From contig DVLY01000023.1 in NCBI GenBank assembly GCA_018715295.1, positions 1 to 7,866 of the forward strand: a DNA stretch of 7,866 nucleotides, read 5' to 3'. Positions 1 to 6,166 of the stretch are shown here, piece after piece. The DNA comes from Candidatus Merdimorpha stercoravium (lineage in GTDB: Bacteria; Bacteroidota; Bacteroidia; Flavobacteriales; UBA1820). The notes under the pieces are model-generated. The model saw only the letters and a list, made by a program, of their open reading frames with translations. It was not told the origin of the DNA and made no database searches. Both the position numbers and the translations under genes were made by a program. The first letter of the stretch is position 1. Each line of letters opens with the position of its first letter.

Positions 1-135
1 CCCTGCCGGGCTTTCGCTTTCTCGCACCGCTTGCCCGGAACGCACCCACTCACGAACACGGCTGTCTAACCGCTCCACCATCATTTGCCGCAAAAAGGCA
101 CGAGTCCGTTCAGATTTATCTCCCCGAGAATACAT
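1..135 (-). CDS. Possible 5' part of an unrecognised gene, cut by the window edge
   Basis: Reading leftwards from an ATG at 135-133, 45 codons are open to the window edge. The peptide begins MYSRGDKSERTRAFLRQMMV and continues with a charged, probably helical stretch rich in Arg and Glu. I do not recognise a family. Support is indirect: the region is GC-rich like the coding DNA elsewhere, and composition turns sharply AT-rich just upstream of this ATG, as expected at a gene boundary. Against it, two plus-strand frames are also open across much of the same interval, and no TAnnTTTG promoter is visible on the minus strand upstream. If real, it is transcribed divergently from the methyltransferase operon. 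Confidence 0.35.
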   Translation of the reverse strand, partial: MYSRGDKSERTRAFLRQMMVERLDSRVREWVRSGQAVRESESPAG

Positions 136-153
136 GGCTTTGTTTTCATAAAA

Positions 154-183
154 TTTGAAGCAACACAAAAATTCTTTTGAAGC
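154..183. repeat. Pair of 8-bp direct repeats upstream of the operon promoter
   Basis: TTTGAAGC occurs at 154-161 and again at 176-183, a start-to-start distance of 22 bp, about two helical turns. The second copy ends 11 bp before the -33 element of the promoter at 195-225. This geometry is compatible with tandem half-sites for an activator bound on one DNA face. That is inference from spacing; an 8-mer repeated in AT-rich DNA can also arise by chance. Confidence 0.35.
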
Positions 184-194
184 CTTGTTCTTCA

Positions 195-225
195 TTTGCT
201 GTTACGCCCATTTTCCGTACTTTTG
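195..225 (+). promoter_or_regulatory. Bacteroidetes-type promoter of the methyltransferase operon
   Basis: The -33 element TTTG (195-198) and the -7 element TACTTTTG (218-225, consensus TAnnTTTG) are separated by 19 bp, matching the primary sigma factor promoter of Bacteroidetes. Transcription should start around 230, giving a leader of roughly 35-40 nt before the ATG at 269. The promoter lies inside the region that would be coding if gene A used an upstream TTG at 155, so it argues for the ATG at 269. The leader is too short for a cobalamin riboswitch. Confidence 0.75.
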
Positions 226-268
226 TGTTCAATCGCCCGTCAAGGCAATAAATCGTAAAAAACTACCT

Positions 269-1414
269 ATGAGTACATCCCACAGAGAGCGGGTGGTCGC
301 CGCTATGAACCTTCAAAAACCCGACCGGGTGCCCCTGATGTGCCAATTCAGCATCGGCGCCATGATGAATCACCTGCACCCCGATCCCGTCGCATTCTGG
401 TACGACCAGAAGACCTTTGCCGACGGCCTGATCGAACTGTGCCGAAGATTCCGCTTCGACGGCATCCTGGTGAGCCTGCACGGACACTCCGACTACTGGA
501 AAAAAGACCTCATCGCCCGCAAGGACCTCGGCGAAGGGCGGGTCGAGCTGCAATATCCCGACCGCAAGGAACTCCACAGTTGGGAAGACCTGCCGATGGT
601 TACCTTCCTGCAGCCCCGTCCGAACAAGGACATCGAAAGCATCGACATAGACAAGGACATCCCGGACACCCTGGACTATATCCCGGTGTCGCACAACCTG
701 TATTTCCACCTCGACCGGGACAACCTTTTCGGCATCTTCGACTATCTCCAGGAAAAGACCGCCGGAGAATATTCCATCCACGGGGAGATCACCTCGCCGC
801 TGGATTATTTCCTGGACACGTTGGGCTACGAAAACGGCCTGATCGCCATGATGCTCGATCCGGAAAAGTGCGAAAAGATCCTGGCCAAGTACACGGTCAT
901 GATCCGGGATCTGGCGGTTGCCATGTGCCGAAAGGACATCGACGCCATCAAGATATCCTCTCCTTTTGCCGGGATGGGCTTTATCTCGACCGATTTCTAC
1001 CGCCAGTTCGTACTGCCTTTCGAGAAACAAATCGTACAGGCCATCCGTCAAACGGGCAAACACGCCTACATCCACACCTGCGGCTCGATCGGCGACCGTC
1101 TGGAAGTGATGTGCGAGAGCGGCCTTTCGGGATTGGAATGCCTCGATCCCCCGCCCGTAGGAAACGTCGATCTCGAAGACGCCTTCAACCGGGTGGGCGA
1201 CCGGATCTTTATCAAAGGCAACATCGACTCGGTCAACACCCTGCTGCTGGGCGACGACGAGAAGGTTCGCCGCGACGTAGGGAAGATCATCGAGATCGGC
1301 AAGCGGAAAGGGAAAGGATTTATCCTGAGCACCGCCTGCTCCATCGCCCCCAAGGTGAGCGAAGAACACCTGCTGATGCTCTCCCAACTCGTAGAAGAAC
1401 AAGGATATTACTAA
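269..1414 (+). CDS. UroD/MtaA-type corrinoid methyltransferase (gene A)
   Basis: A 381-aa cytoplasmic protein of the uroporphyrinogen decarboxylase / cobamide methyltransferase superfamily, expected to fold as a TIM barrel. The N-terminus has the family opening RERVVAAMxxxxPDRVP (residues 6-22). The zinc motif of the methyltransferase branch (MtaA, MtbA, CmuA), His-x-Cys ... Cys, appears as H269-T-C271 and C357 (in STACSIAP). This argues against true HemE. The ATG at 269 was chosen because it starts directly before the conserved opening and lies downstream of the promoter at 195-225. It is the first gene of a four-gene operon, 27 nt before the corrinoid protein. By family knowledge it transfers a methyl group to or from protein-bound cobalamin. 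Being the longer of the two methyltransferases here, it might be the substrate-facing one, but that is a guess. The substrate is unknown, and CoM is unlikely as acceptor in this lineage. Confidence 0.88.
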   Translation: MSTSHRERVVAAMNLQKPDRVPLMCQFSIGAMMNHLHPDPVAFWYDQKTFADGLIELCRRFRFDGILVSLHGHSDYWKKDLIARKDLGEGRVELQYPDRKELHSWEDLPMVTFLQPRPNKDIESIDIDKDIPDTLDYIPVSHNLYFHLDRDNLFGIFDYLQEKTAGEYSIHGEITSPLDYFLDTLGYENGLIAMMLDPEKCEKILAKYTVMIRDLAVAMCRKDIDAIKISSPFAGMGFISTDFYRQFVLPFEKQIVQAIRQTGKHAYIHTCGSIGDRLEVMCESGLSGLECLDPPPVGNVDLEDAFNRVGDRIFIKGNIDSVNTLLLGDDEKVRRDVGKIIEIGKRKGKGFILSTACSIAPKVSEEHLLMLSQLVEEQGYY

Positions 1415-1441
1415 AACTTCGACAAACTTTTCCGAAAAGAA

Positions 1442-2083
1442 ATGAATACGGATCTGAACCCGATATACACCGCCGTCCTGGGCGGCGATCTGAAACTGGC
1501 GGTCGATACCACACGTGCCGCTGTCGAAGAAGGTGTTTCCCCCAACGACATCATCAACGGATACATGATCAAGGCCATGGAAGAGATCGGAGCCCGGTTT
1601 GAAGCCGGGAAAGCCTTCGTTCCCAACCTGCTGATGAGCGCCCGCGCCATGAAAGGCGCCATGGAAGTCCTCAAACCCCTGATGAAGGGCGAGAGCGACG
1701 CATACATCGGCAAAGTGGTCATCGGCACCGTACAAGGCGACCTGCACGACATCGGGAAAAACCTGGTGGCCTCCATGCTGGAAGGCTGCGGTTTCGAGAT
1801 CATCAACCTCGGAGTGGACATTCCCTGCGAACGCTTCCTCTCGGTAGCCCGCGAAGAAAAAGCCGACATCATCTGCCTCTCGGCCTTGCTGACCACCACG
1901 ATGGAGCGCATGAAAGAGATCATCGACGCCGTCCACTCCTCGGACCTGAACGGGAAAGTGAAAGTCATGGTCGGCGGAGCTCCCATCAGCCGGGAGTACG
2001 CCGAGTCCATCCATGCGGATGCCTATTCCGACAACGCCAACGGAGCGGTCGCCGTAGCCAAGGCCCTGGTAAACGCCCGCTGA
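1442..2083 (+). CDS. Corrinoid (B12-binding) protein of a methyltransferase system (gene B)
   Basis: A 213-aa methyl carrier of the MtaC/MtbC/MtmC type and usual length for these proteins. Residues 1 to about 85 form the helical B12-binding cap domain (MEEIGARFEAGKAFVPNLLM region). Residues from about 90 form the Rossmann-like cobalamin domain. All three cobalamin motifs are visible: D100-L-H102-D-I-G105, where His102 should be the lower axial ligand to cobalt; S147-A-L149; and G178-G179. Role: it shuttles a methyl group as methyl-Co(III), alternating with Co(I), between two methyltransferases, here presumably the products of genes A and D. Its stop codon overlaps the start of gene C (TGATG at 2081-2085), suggesting translational coupling. 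No export signal is seen, so it should be cytoplasmic. The exact substrate subfamily cannot be assigned. Confidence 0.93.
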   Translation: MNTDLNPIYTAVLGGDLKLAVDTTRAAVEEGVSPNDIINGYMIKAMEEIGARFEAGKAFVPNLLMSARAMKGAMEVLKPLMKGESDAYIGKVVIGTVQGDLHDIGKNLVASMLEGCGFEIINLGVDIPCERFLSVAREEKADIICLSALLTTTMERMKEIIDAVHSSDLNGKVKVMVGGAPISREYAESIHADAYSDNANGAVAVAKALVNAR

Positions 2084-2760
2084 TGGAATCCCCGATCGAA
2101 CAAGGCGACCTGGATTTTTCCTCGCTGGAACTGGATCCGGACGACCTCTATCTGCCCATGGGAAAGGGCTATCGTCCCACCCCGGAGATGGAAGCCTCGC
2201 TCGCGGAGCTGAAACAGGAGAGCGCCCGGGTATGCACCCCGCAGTACTACGTGCGTTATCTGCCCGCAGGCCCTTCCCGGGGAGGAATGCTCCAGGCGGG
2301 AGACACTTGTTTCCACGCCGGAGGCATCATCGCTTCGGCCCTCCGCCCGGCCAACCGGTACGCCTTGTTCATTGTTACGGCAGGTTTCGGTTTCGAAAAA
2401 CTGCAACAGAAAGCCAAGGAAGACATCTACCGCGCCTTTCTCCTGGATGCGCTGGGCACGGCCATTGCCGAGGCCTCCGTCCGCGCACTCTGCGCCCGGA
2501 TAGAAACACAGTTGCCCCCCGGGGAATACATCAGCCATCCTTACAGCCCGGGATACTGCGGGTGGAACATTTCCGAACAGGAAAAAGTCTTCGCCCTGCT
2601 GCATCCCGACCCGCAGGTGGTCCGCCTGAACGCCTCCTGTCTGATGACTCCCATCAAGTCCGTGAGCGGTATCCTCGGCCTGGGACCCGAAATCCGCAAA
2701 CAAGCCTATGGATGCAAAACGTGCGGGCGACGAGATTGTTACAAAAACCGAGAACGATAA
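2083..2760 (+). CDS. Stand-alone MetH reactivation-domain-like protein (gene C)
   Basis: A 225-aa protein resembling the C-terminal AdoMet-binding reactivation domain of B12-dependent methionine synthase, found here without the rest of MetH. Diagnostic segments are S155-P-G-Y158 followed by CGWNISEQEK, and LMTPIKSVSGI (S193-V-S-G196). These match the PGY and SVSG segments of MetH. The Arg of the MetH RxxxGY motif, which contacts AdoMet, is Pro153 here, so AdoMet use is uncertain. The C-terminus adds C211-x2-C214-x4-C219 in a basic tail, a possible metal or Fe-S site; MetH lacks it. Likely role: reductive rescue of the gene B corrinoid after oxidation to Co(II), analogous to RamA/RACE proteins but of different fold. 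It overlaps gene B by one base. Tail function and electron donor are unknown. Confidence 0.85.
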   Translation: MESPIEQGDLDFSSLELDPDDLYLPMGKGYRPTPEMEASLAELKQESARVCTPQYYVRYLPAGPSRGGMLQAGDTCFHAGGIIASALRPANRYALFIVTAGFGFEKLQQKAKEDIYRAFLLDALGTAIAEASVRALCARIETQLPPGEYISHPYSPGYCGWNISEQEKVFALLHPDPQVVRLNASCLMTPIKSVSGILGLGPEIRKQAYGCKTCGRRDCYKNRER

Positions 2761-2782
2761 AAACGCGACAAAACACCACAAG

Positions 2783-3781
2783 ATGAACACCGATCCGTGG
2801 ATCAAACAGATCATCGAAACGGGGAAAACCGTAGCCATCCCCATCATGACCCACCCGGGGATAGAGCTGTTGGGGAAAAAGGTAAAGGACGCCGTAACGG
2901 ACGGACAGACCCACTACTGCGCCATCGCTGCCTTGAACGAACGCTTTCCCCAGTCGGCCGCCGTAACCATGATCATGGACCTGACGGTCGAGGCGGAAGC
3001 TTTCGGAGCAAGCCTGTATATGCCCGATGACGATGTTCCCAGCGTTACCGGCCGCCTGGTCTGCGGTGCGGACGACGTAGCCGCCTTGGAGGTGCCCGAC
3101 ATCGACACCGCCCGCGTCCCCGAATACCTAAAAGCCAGCTCCCTGGCCGTCGAAAACCTCGACAAACCGGTACTTCCCGGCTGCATCGGCCCGTACTCCC
3201 TGGCCACCCGGCTGTTCGACATGACGGAACTGATGATGGCCATGTACCTGGAACCCGATACGGTAAAAGCCCTGCTGGAAAAGTGCACGGAATTCATCCT
3301 CCGGTACTGCCAGGCGATCAAGAAAACCGGCGCGGCCGGCGTGGTGATGGCCGAACCGGCGGCCGGACTCCTGTCCAACGAAGACTGCATGACGTACTCC
3401 TCGGTGTACATCCGCGGGATCGTCGAAAAAGTCCAGGACGAACACTTCGCCGTGATCCTGCACAACTGCGGAAACAGCGGACAGTGCACCGAAGCGATGG
3501 TGGCCACCGGAGCCAAAGGCTATCATTTCGGCAACCGGATCGATATGGTCGAGGCGCTGAAAGGATGCCCTTCCCACACGCTGGTCATGGGCAACCTCGA
3601 CCCCGTGGGAGTCCTGAAAATGTCGTCTGCCAGCCAAGTAGCCGCGCAAGTGGCCGAGCTGCTCCAGCGCACCGCCGGATACCCGAACTTCGTCCTGTCG
3701 ACCGGATGCGACGTGCCGCCCGGCGTCCCGATGGAAAACATCGCCGCCTTCTACGCACCCCTTCAGGCGACGCAGGCATAA
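2783..3781 (+). CDS. Second UroD/MtaA-type corrinoid methyltransferase (gene D)
   Basis: A 332-aa member of the same superfamily as gene A but clearly divergent: shorter, with a different N-terminus (MNTDPWIKQIIETGK, then IMTHPGIELLG) and a DLTVEAEAFG motif at residues 66-75. The zinc motif is intact as H227-N-C229 and C309 (in STGCDVPPG). This form resembles MtaA/MtbA/CmuA-like methylcobamide:thiol methyltransferases, so I favour a role as the enzyme that takes the methyl group off the corrinoid protein; that is inference. The acceptor could be homocysteine, tetrahydrofolate or another thiol. The ATG at 2783 is preferred because it starts at the family N-terminus, 22 nt after gene C. An ATG at 2708 would add 25 polar, low-complexity residues and overlap gene C by 53 nt. 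The stop codon lies 25 nt before the operon terminator. Confidence 0.88.
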   Translation: MNTDPWIKQIIETGKTVAIPIMTHPGIELLGKKVKDAVTDGQTHYCAIAALNERFPQSAAVTMIMDLTVEAEAFGASLYMPDDDVPSVTGRLVCGADDVAALEVPDIDTARVPEYLKASSLAVENLDKPVLPGCIGPYSLATRLFDMTELMMAMYLEPDTVKALLEKCTEFILRYCQAIKKTGAAGVVMAEPAAGLLSNEDCMTYSSVYIRGIVEKVQDEHFAVILHNCGNSGQCTEAMVATGAKGYHFGNRIDMVEALKGCPSHTLVMGNLDPVGVLKMSSASQVAAQVAELLQRTAGYPNFVLSTGCDVPPGVPMENIAAFYAPLQATQA

Positions 3782-3806
3782 AATCGATCGCTGTAACCTG
3801 TATTCT

Positions 3807-3840
3807 TCCCCTGTTCCCGCATGGAACAGGGGATTTTTTT
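3807..3840 (+). terminator. Rho-independent terminator of the methyltransferase operon
   Basis: A perfect 11-bp stem (TCCCCTGTTCC at 3807-3817 pairing with GGAACAGGGGA at 3823-3833) encloses a 5-nt loop (CGCAT) and is followed by seven T residues (3834-3840). It sits 25 nt after the stop of gene D and marks the end of the four-gene operon. Confidence 0.93.
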
Positions 3841-3973
3841 ACTCGGCCGGGAGGCCGGCCGGCTGAAACCCCACCAAACGGCATACTTCTTTTCCACGAG
3901 GATAGATGGAGGTGGCGGGCAGAACCTGGGTGAAAAACAGCAGGTTTTCTGCACACCCTGACCGGGAAATGCG
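3841..3973. other. Intergenic spacer with a GC-rich palindrome
   Basis: No coding region is supported between the operon terminator and the peptidase promoter. The segment begins with a GC-rich block containing the perfect 10-bp palindrome GCCGGCCGGC (3854-3863). Near its right end is a small inverted repeat, GCAG/CTGC around GTTTT (3940-3952). Nothing links either to a known function. Confidence 0.4.
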
Positions 3974-3981
3974 TAACTTTG
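3974..3981 (+). promoter_or_regulatory. pepO: Bacteroidetes -7 promoter element for the M13 peptidase gene
   Basis: TAACTTTG matches the -7 consensus TAnnTTTG exactly. No clean TTTG is present 19-21 bp upstream; the closest is the T-rich stretch at 3945-3950, so the -33 part is weak. A start site near 3987 would give a leader of about 68 nt to the ATG at 4055, and would place a potential TTG start at 3992 almost at the 5' end of the mRNA. Confidence 0.6.
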
Positions 3982-4054
3982 CACCCACGATTTGTGTACG
4001 CACACTTCGAAGCAGAAAAACACGATGAATCACAACAATCAAAACTTAGAAGAT

Positions 4055-6100
4055 ATGAAAAATCCGTTCATCTTTCCGGCGGCTATGCTCGTGATGGCGC
4101 TCACCGCCGGATGTTCCTCCCAATCCAAGTCGGGACAGGGACTGGACATGTCCGACATGGACACCACGGTGGCTCCCGGCGAGGACTTTTACCAGTACGC
4201 CTGCGGAGGCTGGATCGCCAACAACCCCCTCAAGGCGGAATACTCCCGTTTCGGTTCGTTCGACAAACTGGCCGAAGACAACCGCGAACAGCTCAAGGCT
4301 CTGGTCGATTCCCTGGCTGCCCAACCCAACGAACCGGGTTCCGTCGCCCAGAAGATCGCCGACATCTACAACATGAAGATGGACTCCACCCGCCGCAATG
4401 CCCTGGGTGCCGAGCCGCTGAAAGCGGACATCGCCGCCATCGAAGCTGTTAAGGACAAGAAGACCCTCACCGAAGCTGTCGCTGCGCTGCGTCGCAACGG
4501 CATCGGGACTTTCTTCGGACAGTACATCGGTGCGGATGCCAAGAACAGCTCGATGAACATCATCGACTTTTACCAGGGCGGCACCAACATGGGCGACCGC
4601 GACTACTACCTGGAGTCCGATGAAAACACCCTCCGCATCCAGAAAGCCTACCGGGAATACATCCAAAAACTGTTCCTGCTGGCCGGCTTCGACCAGGCCC
4701 GCGCCGAACGCGCCGAGAAAGCCGTCATGAAGATCGAGACGGGACTGGCCAAAATACAGTTCACCCGCGAGCAGACCCGCGATCCGCAGGCCAACTACAA
4801 CAAGATGAGCTTTGCCGAATTCAAGAAACTCTCCGATTCTTTCGATTGGGACGTTTACTTCGACAGCATGGGCTTTGCTTCGGAAAAGGACAAAGACTTG
4901 GTGGTCGATCAGGTGCCTTTCTTCAAGGGCATGGACAAAGTCATCCGCTCGGCCTCGATGGATGAATTGAAAGACTACCTGATCTTCAACCTACTCGACG
5001 GGTCCACGGGAAGCCTTTCAGACGAATTCTCCACGGCCAGCTTCGACTTCTACAGCCGCGCCATGGCCGGTGTAGAACAGCAGCAGCCCCTGTGGAAACG
5101 CGCCATCTCGACCATCAACGGCACCATGGGCGAAGCCTTGGGCGAAATCTACGTACAGCGCTACTTCCCGCCCCAGTCCAAAGAGCGGATGCTCAAACTG
5201 GTGGGCAACCTGCAAAAGGCTCTGGGCGAGCACATCGATTCGCTGGCATGGATGAGCGACTCGACCAAAGCCAAAGCCCGCGAAAAACTGGCCGCCTTCC
5301 ACGTGAAGATCGGTTATCCGGACAAATGGACGGACTACTCCAAACTGACCATCGATACCACGCTGTCACTCTACGACAACATGAAAGCCGTTTCGCAGTT
5401 CTACTACCAGAAGATGCTCGATGAGAAACTGGGAAAACCGGTAGACAAGGACGAATGGCTGATGACCCCCCAGACGGTCAATGCCTACTACATGCCTACC
5501 ACCAACGAGATCTGCTTCCCGGCAGCCATCCTTCAGCCTCCGTTCTTCTACCCCGAAGGCGACGATGCGATCAACTACGGGGCGATCGGCGTAGTGATCG
5601 GCCACGAGATGACGCACGGCTTCGACGACCAGGGCCGTCAGTTCGACAAAGACGGCAACCTGAACGACTGGTGGACGGCAGCCGATGCCGAAGCCTTCCA
5701 GGAACGCGCCGAGAAACTGGTCGAGCACTACTCGTCCAAGATCGTTCTCGATACCGTTCATGCCAACGGACGTTACACCCTGGGCGAGAACATCGCCGAC
5801 CAGGGCGGTCTGCGCATCGCCTACACGGCTTTCAAGACGGCTGAAAAAGAAAATCCCTACACCGAGAACATCGACGGATTTACTCCCGACCAGCGCTTCT
5901 ACCTGGCATACGCCCGTCTGTGGGCTACCAACATCCGCGACGAGGAGATCCTCCGTCTGACCAAGATCGACCCGCACTCGCTGGGCAAATGGCGTGTAAA
6001 TGCCGCCCTGCAGAACATCGACACTTTCTACGATGCTTTCGGCATCCAGGAAGGCGATGCCATGTACCTGGCTCCCAGCGGCCGGATCATCATCTGGTAA
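4055..6100 (+). CDS. pepO: M13-family zinc endopeptidase, lipoprotein (PepO/neprilysin-like)
   Basis: A 681-aa metallopeptidase of family M13, normal length for bacterial members. The ATG at 4055 gives a lipoprotein signal peptide (MKNPFIFPAAMLVMALTAGC, Cys20 as lipidated residue) after a purine-rich AGAAG; upstream starts (ATG 4025, TTG 3992) would bury the signal. The mature N-terminus carries the M13 opening APGEDFYQYACGGW. Catalytic parts are complete: substrate-binding NAYY (N476-Y479), zinc motif HEMTH (H517, E518, H521), and ExxxD with third ligand E578 and D582. The C-terminus ends GRIIIW, where mammalian neprilysin has CxxW. It should cleave peptides on the amino side of hydrophobic residues in the periplasm or at a membrane face. 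After Cys20 comes SSQSKSGQG with no acidic run, so surface-export signal is not evident. It is transcribed alone from its own promoter and ends convergently with tsaB. Natural substrates are unknown. Confidence 0.95.
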   Translation: MKNPFIFPAAMLVMALTAGCSSQSKSGQGLDMSDMDTTVAPGEDFYQYACGGWIANNPLKAEYSRFGSFDKLAEDNREQLKALVDSLAAQPNEPGSVAQKIADIYNMKMDSTRRNALGAEPLKADIAAIEAVKDKKTLTEAVAALRRNGIGTFFGQYIGADAKNSSMNIIDFYQGGTNMGDRDYYLESDENTLRIQKAYREYIQKLFLLAGFDQARAERAEKAVMKIETGLAKIQFTREQTRDPQANYNKMSFAEFKKLSDSFDWDVYFDSMGFASEKDKDLVVDQVPFFKGMDKVIRSASMDELKDYLIFNLLDGSTGSLSDEFSTASFDFYSRAMAGVEQQQPLWKRAISTINGTMGEALGEIYVQRYFPPQSKERMLKLVGNLQKALGEHIDSLAWMSDSTKAKAREKLAAFHVKIGYPDKWTDYSKLTIDTTLSLYDNMKAVSQFYYQKMLDEKLGKPVDKDEWLMTPQTVNAYYMPTTNEICFPAAILQPPFFYPEGDDAINYGAIGVVIGHEMTHGFDDQGRQFDKDGNLNDWWTAADAEAFQERAEKLVEHYSSKIVLDTVHANGRYTLGENIADQGGLRIAYTAFKTAEKENPYTENIDGFTPDQRFYLAYARLWATNIRDEEILRLTKIDPHSLGKWRVNAALQNIDTFYDAFGIQEGDAMYLAPSGRIIIW

Positions 6101-6166
6101 TCCACCTCCCGGGCCGAGGCTTGCCCGCATGGCCGCCTGCACAGCCCGTGCGCACCAACCCCCACC
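6101..6166. other. Convergent intergenic gap with a weak hairpin
   Basis: This 66-bp gap separates the 3' ends of the peptidase gene and tsaB. The only structure seen is CGGGC (6110-6114) pairing with GCCCG (6123-6127) around an 8-nt loop, without a following T-run. It could contribute to termination, but a convincing intrinsic terminator for either gene is not visible. Confidence 0.25.

Noticed and set aside
155..268. N-terminal extension of gene A from a TTG at 155
   Set aside because: The extension overlaps the -33/-7 promoter, is AT-rich like intergenic DNA, and the family's conserved N-terminus begins at the ATG at 269.
269..1414. Gene A (or D) as uroporphyrinogen decarboxylase HemE
   Set aside because: Both carry the HxC...C zinc motif of cobamide methyltransferases and sit beside a corrinoid protein and a reactivase; no haem genes are nearby.
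263..2014. A 583-codon open frame on the minus strand, antisense to genes A and B
   Set aside because: It spans two well-supported plus-strand genes and the gap between them, and its translation has no recognisable motifs. Long antisense open frames are common in GC-rich coding DNA with strong codon bias.
2708..2782. Earlier ATG for gene D, overlapping gene C by 53 nt
   Set aside because: The added residues are polar, Lys/Asn/Thr-rich and unlike the family; the ATG at 2783 fits both the homologous N-terminus and the operon spacing.
3854..3863. GCCGGCCGGC palindrome as an operator or attachment site
   Set aside because: A 10-bp GC palindrome is expected by chance in GC-rich DNA; there is no second copy, adjacent integrase or promoter overlap.
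3283..3933. Plus-strand open frame running from gene D through the terminator
   Set aside because: It is out of frame with gene D, Arg/Pro-rich, and crosses a strong intrinsic terminator.
5366..6142. Minus-strand open frame of 258 codons under the peptidase gene
   Set aside because: It is antisense to the catalytic half of the M13 peptidase, which has every expected active-site motif, and its translation matches nothing recognisable.
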